Assembly (NCBI GenBank): GCA_045123185.1
Contig: JBGVIL010000189.1
Coordinates: 16,913 to 80,912 of the forward strand
Reading direction: 5' to 3'
From: UBA1231 sp045123185
GTDB lineage: Bacteria; Bacillota_I; Bacilli_A; ML615J-28; CAG-313
DNA: 64,000 nt
Shown here: positions 58,170 through 64,000 of the stretch, one piece after another
How positions within the stretch are numbered: the stretch's first letter is position 1
Layout of the letters: each line of letters begins with the position of its first letter
Position numbers and translations under genes: made by a program
Notes under the pieces: model-generated
Database searches by the model: none
Seen by the model: only the letters and a program-made list of their open reading frames with translations
Told to the model about the DNA's origin: nothing

Positions 58170-60242
58170 ATGAAAGAACAGATTCTAGAACTTATGTCTA
58201 AACCGGGTTATAAAGCTTTAGTTCCACGTCAAATTATGGAACAAATTAAAAGCGATAATTTAACAGCTGTCATGAAATGTTTAAATGAACTTGATCGAGA
58301 ACATTTAATTATTCATGATAATGTTGGCCATTATGCTTTACTTAGTTACTTTCATATTTACATCGGTGTAATTAATGTAAAAGAAATTGGGATGGGCTTT
58401 GTTAAAGTTGATGGATTTGACAAAGACATTTATGTAGGTAAACGTGATACTTTAAATGCGATGGATGGAGACACCGTTTACGTACAATTTACTAAAAATA
58501 CAACAAGAGGACCTGAAGGGGTTGTTGTTGATATTATTGAACGTCGTTTTAAAGAATTTATTGGTGTAATTAAAAAAAGAAAAAATGGTTACTCTTTACA
58601 AATTAAAGGTAAATATAGTTATTTAACAATTGTTATTAATCAAAAACATTTAAAAAATGCTAAAGTAAATGAAGTTGTTAAAGCAACTATTATAGATTAT
58701 GGTAATGGTTTCTTATTAAAAGCTAAAGTTGATAAAGTATTAGGTGATAAAAATCAAGTTGGTATGGATATATCCATGATGATTGAAAATGCGGGAATCA
58801 GTACTGATTTTAGTATAGAAACAAAACAATATGTAGAAGATTTATCTAGTGATATTTATTTAGATAATAGAATAAATAGAACGAATGAAATGATTGTAAC
58901 AATTGATGGTGATGATGCAAAGGATTTTGATGATGCAATAACTGTCAAAAAACTTGATGATAATAAGTATATGTTAGGTGTTTATATTGCTGATGTTTCA
59001 CATTATGTTACTTATAATTCACCACTTGACATTGACGCAAGTCTAAAAACTAGTAGTTGTTATTTACCGGATCGAGTAGTACCAATGTTACCATTTAGAT
59101 TATCGGATGATTTGTGTTCATTAAAACCTCATGTGAATCGTTACGCACTAGCGGTAGAAATGATTATCGAAAACGGTAAAGTTATTGATAGTGAAATATT
59201 TGAAACAGTAATTAATAGCAAATATCGATTAACATATAATGCAGTTAACAAAATGTTTGAAGAAAACAGTTTAACTTCTGATTTAGAATTTTTAAATGAT
59301 GCAAAAGAATTAGCTTCAATCTTAGAAAAGAAACGTAAAGCAAGGGGTTCACTTGACTTTGAGACAAAAGAAGCAAAAGTAATTTTAGATAATAATGGTT
59401 ATCCAATTGATATTGTTCCTATTAATCGTGGGATTAGTGAAAAAATAATCGAAGAATTTATGATTTGTTGTAATGAAACTGTAACCGAAAGAATAAGTTA
59501 TTTAGATTTACCTTTTGTTTATCGTATTCATGAAGAACCTAACGCTGAAAAATATCAAGAGTTAGTTGATATCGCAAAGACTTTAGGAATTAACATTCCC
59601 AAAAAACAAAATAGTATTCATCCATTATTTATTCAAACAATTCTTGAAAAACCACAGACGGAAGAAACAAAAGTTATCTTTAACCATTTGATACTTCGTT
59701 CAATGGCTAAAGCTCGATATTCTGAAACTAATTTAGGACACTTTGGTTTAGCAAGTCAAAATTATACTCATTTTACTTCACCAATTAGAAGATATTCAGA
59801 TCTTGTTGTTCATAGATTAGTAAAAGACTATTTGTTAAATGGATCTAATTATCAAGGTATTGAATTAGAAGAATATTTAAGAGATGTTTGTAATCAAAAC
59901 AGTAATCAAGAGAAAGTTATTGAGAGATTAGAACGAGATGTTTTGGATATGAAAAAAGCTGAATATATGCTTAATAAAATTGGCCATGTATATGAAGGAA
60001 TTGTTTCAGGAGTTCAAAAATGGGGATTCTATGTACAACTTGCTAATAGTGTTGAAGGTTTAGTACTTGCAGATGACTTATATGATGATGGTTTTGAGTA
60101 TAATGAAGAAAAAGGTATTTGGTATAAATCAAGTGTAGATGTTTATAAGATTGGAAAACCTGTGTTGGTTCGTGTTTTAGGTGCATCAAAAGATCGAGGT
60201 ACAGTTGATTTCAAATTGTTAGGTGGTGTTCATTTTGAGTAA
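58170..60242 (+). CDS. rnr: Ribonuclease R
   Basis: A 690-residue 3'-5' exoribonuclease that degrades structured RNA and works with SmpB/tmRNA in ribosome rescue. An N-terminal winged helix and cold-shock units are followed by the RNB domain with its catalytic aspartates in IDGDDAKDFDDAITV, ADVSHYV and FTSPIRRYSDLVVHR, and by an S1 domain (YEGIVSGVQKWGFYVQLANS). It lacks the long basic tail of many RNase R proteins. AGGAGG precedes the ATG, and its end overlaps the smpB region. Confidence 0.95.
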   Translation: MKEQILELMSKPGYKALVPRQIMEQIKSDNLTAVMKCLNELDREHLIIHDNVGHYALLSYFHIYIGVINVKEIGMGFVKVDGFDKDIYVGKRDTLNAMDGDTVYVQFTKNTTRGPEGVVVDIIERRFKEFIGVIKKRKNGYSLQIKGKYSYLTIVINQKHLKNAKVNEVVKATIIDYGNGFLLKAKVDKVLGDKNQVGMDISMMIENAGISTDFSIETKQYVEDLSSDIYLDNRINRTNEMIVTIDGDDAKDFDDAITVKKLDDNKYMLGVYIADVSHYVTYNSPLDIDASLKTSSCYLPDRVVPMLPFRLSDDLCSLKPHVNRYALAVEMIIENGKVIDSEIFETVINSKYRLTYNAVNKMFEENSLTSDLEFLNDAKELASILEKKRKARGSLDFETKEAKVILDNNGYPIDIVPINRGISEKIIEEFMICCNETVTERISYLDLPFVYRIHEEPNAEKYQELVDIAKTLGINIPKKQNSIHPLFIQTILEKPQTEETKVIFNHLILRSMAKARYSETNLGHFGLASQNYTHFTSPIRRYSDLVVHRLVKDYLLNGSNYQGIELEEYLRDVCNQNSNQEKVIERLERDVLDMKKAEYMLNKIGHVYEGIVSGVQKWGFYVQLANSVEGLVLADDLYDDGFEYNEEKGIWYKSSVDVYKIGKPVLVRVLGASKDRGTVDFKLLGGVHFE

Positions 60243-60684
60243 TAGAAAGATAGTTTGTCAAAATAAAAAAGCCCATCATGAATATTTTATTGAAGATATT
60301 TATCAATGTGGTATTGTATTACATGGAACGGAGATTAAGTCTATAAGACAAGGAAAAGTAAATATTAATGACGCATATTGTAGTGTTGAAAAAGGTAACA
60401 TGATGATTATGAATATGCATATTTCCAAGTATGATAAAGGTAATTTATTTAATCATGATCCTGATAGAGATAAAGTATTATTGTTACATAAAAAGGAAAT
60501 TATTAAACTACATTCTCTTGCTCAACGTGATGGTTATACTTTAATACCTTTATCTGTTTACTTAGAACAAGGTTTATGTAAAGTAGATTTAGGGGTATGT
60601 AAAGGTAAAAAGCTTTACGATAAACGTGAAACATTAAAAGAAAAAAGTATTAAAATGGAAGAAAAGAAGAGCTTTAAGTATTAA
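60235..60684 (+). CDS. smpB: tmRNA-binding protein SmpB
   Basis: A protein of about 149 residues needed for trans-translation. It begins MSNRKIVCQNKKAHHEYFIE and has GIVLHGTEIKSIRQGKVNI, YDKGNLFNHDPDRDKVLLLHKKE and the C-terminal KGKKLYDKRETLKEK. I choose TTG 60235 because AGGTGGT lies eight bases upstream and the family starts there; GTG codons at 60223 and 60226 are part of that ribosome-binding site. It overlaps the rnr end. No tmRNA gene follows within the window. Confidence 0.94.
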   Translation: MSNRKIVCQNKKAHHEYFIEDIYQCGIVLHGTEIKSIRQGKVNINDAYCSVEKGNMMIMNMHISKYDKGNLFNHDPDRDKVLLLHKKEIIKLHSLAQRDGYTLIPLSVYLEQGLCKVDLGVCKGKKLYDKRETLKEKSIKMEEKKSFKY

Positions 60685-60700
60685 CTTAAAGCTCTTTATT
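60668..60700. terminator. Bidirectional terminator after smpB
   Basis: AGAGCTTTAAG (60668-60678) and CTTAAAGCTCT (60685-60695) around TATTAA, with T-rich sequence after it; it serves the two converging genes. Confidence 0.82.
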
Positions 60701-60964
60701 CTTTAACTCTTCAATTTGTTTTTGTAAATCATTTATTTTATTCATTATATTTGGATCACTAGGAGATAATAATTGGTTTTGTGCACTAAGTGTTAATACT
60801 ATTTGACCAACACATTCTAGCCAGTTACCAATAGAGTTTTGTTCTTCATAATTTAGTCCTTGAGTTATGATATATCCTGTAATCATGGCAAGAATAGTAA
60901 ATTCATTAGCGCTAAGTGACGATAACCATTTGGAGAAATTAGAAAAATATTTTTCATCATTCAT
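60686..60964 (-). CDS. Conserved small protein of unknown function
   Basis: A 92-residue protein. A hydrophobic helix after LSANEFTILAMITGYIITQG is followed by EEQNSIGNWLECVGQIVLTLSAQNQ and a charged C-terminal helix or coiled coil (about 72-92). Similar small proteins with an EQNSLGNFFELVGQ-type core occur in clostridia as I remember; no function is known to me. AGGAGG precedes the ATG. Single gene converging on smpB. Confidence 0.75.
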   Translation of the reverse strand: MNDEKYFSNFSKWLSSLSANEFTILAMITGYIITQGLNYEEQNSIGNWLECVGQIVLTLSAQNQLLSPSDPNIMNKINDLQKQIEELKNKEL

Positions 60965-61007
60965 AAAATACCTCCTTATATTATATGCAAGTTTGATAAT
61001 CTTTTGT

Positions 61008-61036
61008 TTGAAAAATTAATTATATAATGATATAAT
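61008..61036 (+). promoter_or_regulatory. Promoter of tRNA-Leu
   Basis: TTGAAA (61008-61013), 17-base spacer, TATAAT (61031-61036); transcription would begin within a few bases of the tRNA 5' end. Confidence 0.78.
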
Positions 61037-61045
61037 AAATAAAAT

Positions 61046-61132
61046 GCGGTAATGGCGGAATTGGTAGACGCGCTACTTTGAGGGGGTAGTGCCCTTTAGG
61101 GCTTGCTGGTTCAAATCCAGTTTACCGTACCA
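61046..61132 (+). tRNA. tRNA-Leu (anticodon GAG)
   Basis: An 87-base class II tRNA. Acceptor arm GCGGTAA pairs with TTACCGT (first pair G-T), with discriminator A and an encoded CCA (61130-61132). The anticodon stem CTACT/GGTAG frames loop TTGAGGG, with anticodon GAG at 61080-61082, which reads CUC and CUU. The long variable arm (CCC-TTTA-GGG) is typical of leucine tRNAs, and the T-arm is CTGG-TTCAAAT-CCAG. Confidence 0.95.
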
Positions 61133-61203
61133 TTAGAATGTGTCTATAAGTCATCAGATTTATAGTAAAAATATAACGATTTTAACATCAAAATCAAGGA
61201 ATT

Positions 61204-61229
61204 ATGCATCTATTTAGGTGCATTTTTTT
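61204..61229 (+). terminator. Terminator of tRNA-Leu
   Basis: ATGCATC (61204-61210) and GGTGCAT (61217-61223), one G-T pair, loop TATTTA, then seven T residues. Confidence 0.82.
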
Positions 61230-61383
61230 ATTTTTTAGATAAGTTATTAGATTTTAGCAACTCAAGGGATTTGAATATAGGGTATTTTATGGTAGTTGGA
61301 AAGATAGTCGGTTGATGGGATTTGAACTATCTTTATTTGAAATTAACTTTGTTATAATGTATAATATAATTAAGATAATTTAC

Positions 61384-61414
61384 TTGACTCTCCAGTTAAC
61401 TGTAATGTTATAAT
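61384..61414 (+). promoter_or_regulatory. MerR-type promoter with 19-base spacer and palindromic operator
   Basis: TTGACT (61384-61389) and TATAAT (61409-61414) are 19 bases apart, the overlong spacing that MerR-family activators correct by twisting DNA. The spacer contains the perfect palindrome CAGTTAACTG (61393-61402), close to its centre. This predicts autoregulation by the MerR protein encoded next. Confidence 0.82.
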
Positions 61415-61458
61415 CACATTGTAATAAGTTAGCTAGCAATTATTACAAAGGAGGCTTT

Positions 61459-62421
61459 ATGAAATATTTAAGAATAGGTGATTTTTCTAATGTTGTAGGA
61501 ATCAGTGTAAAAACAATCAGATTCTATGAAGAAAAAGGATTGATAAAACCAGCTTACATTGATAAATATACAGGATATAGATATTATGATGAGAAGAATA
61601 TAGAACATGTATTAGTTATATTACAATATAAGAATATGGGCTTTACATTAGAAGAAATCAAAAACATTAATTCAGATTTACTTATTTCAAAAGTTGATTC
61701 CTTGAAAGAACAAATGATTAATATAAAGAAAAATATTAATCATATTGAATCGCTGATTGAAAAAGGAGAGTGTAGTGAATTGGTATTTGTAAATGATGAA
61801 AAAGTAATTGGAAAATGGGAATTATTAGAAGATGAACCTTTTCCTTTTAATGAATTATATTTTCTGCCTAATGGAAAAGAATACTGGGTGTTTAGTTGGA
61901 CCAAAGGATATTTAAAAATTATTGATAATTATCATCCATATGAAATAGTTAATGATATATTAATAATAAGTGTAGTTGATGTAAATGGAGTAATTGGTAA
62001 GAAAGTTAAATTTAGAAAAATCGATAATAAAGAATATTCTATAGATGATATAAGACAAGCAGATGATGTTACTTATGAATTTGTAAATGATGGAACTGTA
62101 TTAGGAATATGGAGATCAATTGCATTTACATATAGTGATGATATTGGAGAAGTAATAAAAGATAAAAAAGATGATCTGTTTTTACAAAGATTAATATTTT
62201 GCAAAGGTGGGAAACTAATTGAAGAAAGAATAAATGAAACTATGTTAAATCATTTATTATGGACTAATGGTAAAGTTATAGATAATAAATATAATATGAC
62301 ATCATCAAAATATGAAATAGTGAAAATAAATAACGTAGAATATTTAATTTATGAATGGAAATCAGGAGACTATACATTTGGGAAAAGAAAACCTGACAAA
62401 TATATTCTAATAAAAGAATAA
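61459..62421 (+). CDS. MerR-family regulator with tandem lipocalin-like sensor modules
   Basis: A 320-residue regulator. The N-terminal 70 residues are a MerR DNA-binding domain (RIGDFSNVVGISVKTIRFYE then GLIKPAYIDKYTGYRYYDE), followed by a dimer helix (about 75-115). The C-terminal 200 residues hold two related beta-rich modules, each opening with VFVNDEKVIGKWELL or EFVNDGTVLGIWRSI and closing with a tryptophan/lysine strand (WTKGYLKI; YEWKSGDYTFGKRKP). Similar modules occur, as I recall, in Firmicute regulators and BlaR-like proteins. The inducer is unknown, and no resistance gene is attached. AAAGGAGG precedes the ATG. Confidence 0.85.
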   Translation: MKYLRIGDFSNVVGISVKTIRFYEEKGLIKPAYIDKYTGYRYYDEKNIEHVLVILQYKNMGFTLEEIKNINSDLLISKVDSLKEQMINIKKNINHIESLIEKGECSELVFVNDEKVIGKWELLEDEPFPFNELYFLPNGKEYWVFSWTKGYLKIIDNYHPYEIVNDILIISVVDVNGVIGKKVKFRKIDNKEYSIDDIRQADDVTYEFVNDGTVLGIWRSIAFTYSDDIGEVIKDKKDDLFLQRLIFCKGGKLIEERINETMLNHLLWTNGKVIDNKYNMTSSKYEIVKINNVEYLIYEWKSGDYTFGKRKPDKYILIKE

Positions 62422-62724
62422 TTATTTGTGTCGGTTTATGTCGGTATAAATGTCGTTTTATATTTAATAGATTTTAAAAATATAAGGAATTAAAAATGTA
62501 AATGATAAATAATATTTTTGATCATAACATAGTTAAAATTTTAATGCAAAAAAATGCGTAAATACGCAAAAAATATTATTACTTATAGGTACTATAATTA
62601 AAGTTAAGAAATTACTTAACATGAGTATTTAAAAAACTATTATGCATAAAATAATATAGAATAAAACATTTGATTTATTACCCATAATATAGTATAATTA
62701 ATTTAAAGAAAGGTGGGTATTAAA
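62422..62724. other. Gene-free AT-rich stretch with promoter
   Basis: No gene seen. It contains three TGTCG repeats near 62430-62455, a small palindrome TGCGTAAATACGCA (62555-62568) and a likely promoter for the next gene: TTGATT (62669-62674), 18-base spacer, TATAAT (62693-62698). Confidence 0.55.
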
Positions 62725-64000
62725 ATGAGCAAAATAAAAGAAATAATAAATGAATGTCGCTCATATGAAGATGAACGTGAATGGTTTGAATTCAAAGAAA
62801 ATGTTTTTTTAGTTGATCATGTCGGTGAATATATTTCTGCCTTATCGAATAGTGCTGCAATGCTTGGTAGAAAATATGGATATTTAATTTGGGGAGTTAA
62901 TGATAAAACTCATGAAATAATGGATACTAATATTGATTATAATAAATCAATTAATAATGAACCAATTAAACACTATTTAGCTAGAAAATTAAATCCAAGT
63001 ATTTCATTTGAATTTGAAGAAACAACTATAGATAATAAAAGAGTAGTAATACTTATAATACCTGCTGCAAAAATCGTACCAACATCATTTGATGATGTAA
63101 GATATATTAGGATTGGATCTAGTAAAGAGACTCTAAAAAAATACCCTGAACGAGAAGCTCGTTTATTTTCAATATTAACTTTTGGACTGCCTACAATAAA
63201 TAATACTTCTTCTGAATATCAAGATTTAACTTTCAACCAATTAATTACTTATTATGGTACAAAAGGAATAATGTTAAATGAAACAAATTTTAAAACCAAT
63301 TTACATCTTTTAACTAGTGATGGAAAATATAATATTATGGCACAACTTCTTTCAGATAATTCATATGTTCCAATAAGAGTTGCTATATTTGAAGGAAAAA
63401 CAAAAGCAAGTAAGTTATATTCTGTAAAAGAGTTTGGTTATAAATGTTTATTGTATTCTTTATATGAAGTATTAAATTATGGTGAAATACTAAACATCCC
63501 TCAAGCAGATGAAAATGAAAGAATTATGGAAAGAAAAGAGATTCCATTATTTAATTTTGATGTATATAGAGAAGCTGTTATTAATGCATTCCTTCATAAT
63601 GAGTGGATCAATTTAAATGAGCCAATGATTACTTTTTATTCTGATAGAATAGAAATTTTATCTAGAGGCACGCTTTCTCCACTTCAAACATTAGAAGGAT
63701 TTTATAAAGGTCATTCAATTCCTATAAATGATAAGCTTTCAGAATTGTTTTTACAACTACATATAAGCGAAAAAACTGGAAGAGGAATTCCTAAAATTAT
63801 CAGTGTTTATGGAAAAGAGTCAATAGAGGTAAACGATAATAATTTAACTGTGACAATTCCGTTTAATAGAATCAATGAAAGCAATAAAGTGGGTAATAAA
63901 GTGGGTAATAAGGTGGGTAATAAAAATTTAAATAACTCACAAATTAAAGTTTTAGCAGAAATAAGAAACAATCCTAATGTTACTAAGCAACAGCTTATGA
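62725..64000 (+). CDS. AlbA_2/Schlafen-type ATP-binding transcriptional regulator (3' end outside window)
   Basis: The frame is open from ATG 62725 (AGGTGG upstream) to the window end: 425 codons and no stop. The N-terminal AlbA_2/Schlafen domain has EDEREWFEFKENV, then IWGVNDKTHEI and VRYIRIGSSKETLKK. The C-terminal GHKL-like half has FNFDVYREAVINAFLHNEW and KTGRGIPKIIS. These features mark the COG2865-type putative regulators common in mobile and accessory DNA. A low-complexity linker VGNKVGNKVGNK, coded by a 12-base tandem repeat, leads into a winged helix (QIKVLAEIRNNPNVTKQQL). It is probably accessory; DNA target and ligand are unknown. Confidence 0.88.
   Translation, partial: MSKIKEIINECRSYEDEREWFEFKENVFLVDHVGEYISALSNSAAMLGRKYGYLIWGVNDKTHEIMDTNIDYNKSINNEPIKHYLARKLNPSISFEFEETTIDNKRVVILIIPAAKIVPTSFDDVRYIRIGSSKETLKKYPEREARLFSILTFGLPTINNTSSEYQDLTFNQLITYYGTKGIMLNETNFKTNLHLLTSDGKYNIMAQLLSDNSYVPIRVAIFEGKTKASKLYSVKEFGYKCLLYSLYEVLNYGEILNIPQADENERIMERKEIPLFNFDVYREAVINAFLHNEWINLNEPMITFYSDRIEILSRGTLSPLQTLEGFYKGHSIPINDKLSELFLQLHISEKTGRGIPKIISVYGKESIEVNDNNLTVTIPFNRINESNKVGNKVGNKVGNKNLNNSQIKVLAEIRNNPNVTKQQLM
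63889..63924 (+). repeat. Three tandem copies of a 12-base repeat inside a coding region
   Basis: GTGGGTAATAAA (63889-63900), GTGGGTAATAAG (63901-63912) and GTGGGTAATAAA (63913-63924) encode three VGNK units in the linker before the winged helix. The 12-base period keeps the frame when copy number changes. Confidence 0.92.

Larger units (their letters stand above)
61133..61458. other. Gene-free stretch with terminator and tRNA-3'-end-like fragments
   Basis: No gene seen. It holds the tRNA terminator (61204-61229), two copies of GGGATTTGAA (61266-61275 and 61317-61326), which is the reverse complement of a T-arm core like that in the tRNA-Leu gene, an 8-base-pair inverted repeat AAAGATAG/CTATCTTT (61300-61307 and 61327-61334) around the second copy, and the MerR-type promoter at its right end. 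Confidence 0.6.

Noticed and set aside
63889..63924. CRISPR array
   Set aside because: The repeats are 12 bases, contiguous without spacers, and in frame inside a coding region.

Overview
The window is AT-rich DNA (my estimate by eye, roughly 30% GC) from a low-GC Gram-positive bacterium. It uses the standard code, because TGA is a normal stop (ends of the genes at 35915-36715, 43229-44236 and 55278-56831). Ribosome-binding sites are AGGAGG- or AGGTGA-type, and several promoters match the housekeeping consensus with a 17-base spacer. Cell-wall genes (diaminopimelate decarboxylase, undecaprenyl diphosphate synthase, D,D-carboxypeptidase), the MEP isoprenoid enzyme Dxr and a sporulation block (SpoIIAA, SpoIIAB, SigF, SpoVAC/D/E/F, a SpoIIQ-like protein) point to an endospore-forming lineage of Bacilli. 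Its style resembles gut Mollicutes-related or Erysipelotrichia-like groups such as RF39; that placement is inference.

Layout: 1-8212 is an oligopeptide ABC transporter operon (oppA 3' part, oppB, oppC, oppD, oppF, small membrane protein) whose subunits carry large extra segments. 8213-13750 holds lysA, a copper chaperone/ATPase pair on the minus strand, a TVP38-type membrane protein and a glycerophosphodiesterase. 13890-19123 is the envelope operon uppS-cdsA-dxr-rseP, followed by a degenerate M23 protein like SpoIIQ. 19206-24433 has two unknown lipoproteins either side of a lysine-riboswitch-controlled amino-acid ABC transporter; the second lipoprotein lies between two perfect 30-base inverted repeats. 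24552-37707 carries typA, a TIM-barrel protein, udk, a potassium-transport-like membrane protein with duplicated TrkA-C domains, a serine hydrolase, a lipid-anchored PASTA-nuclease fusion, a Nudix/C26 pair, a CtpE-like P-type ATPase and a NitT/TauT-type ABC transporter.

37797-46006 covers a P-loop kinase, a lipid kinase, ung, dacF and then spoIIA followed directly by spoVA, the same order as in Bacillus subtilis but without spoVAA, spoVAB and spoVAEA. 46072-50268 parallels the B. subtilis rnjB-to-spoIIIE segment: a diverged RNase J, an unknown 181-residue protein, rpmG, and an FtsK/SpoIIIE-family protein whose Walker A and Walker B motifs are gone. 50296-60684 holds rarA, a two-component system, an HtrA protease with a structured leader, an ABC-F protein, a kinase, a flavin-reductase-type protein and secG-rnr-smpB.

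From 61046 the window looks accessory: a tRNA-Leu(GAG) gene, an empty stretch with tRNA-3'-end-like fragments, a MerR regulator with a 19-base-spacer promoter and tandem sensor modules, and a truncated AlbA_2/Schlafen-type regulator with a 12-base tandem repeat. The observations most worth following are the ATPase-dead SpoIIIE-like protein at the expected spoIIIE locus, the coordinated enlargement of the Opp transporter, and the inverted-repeat-flanked lipoprotein gene.
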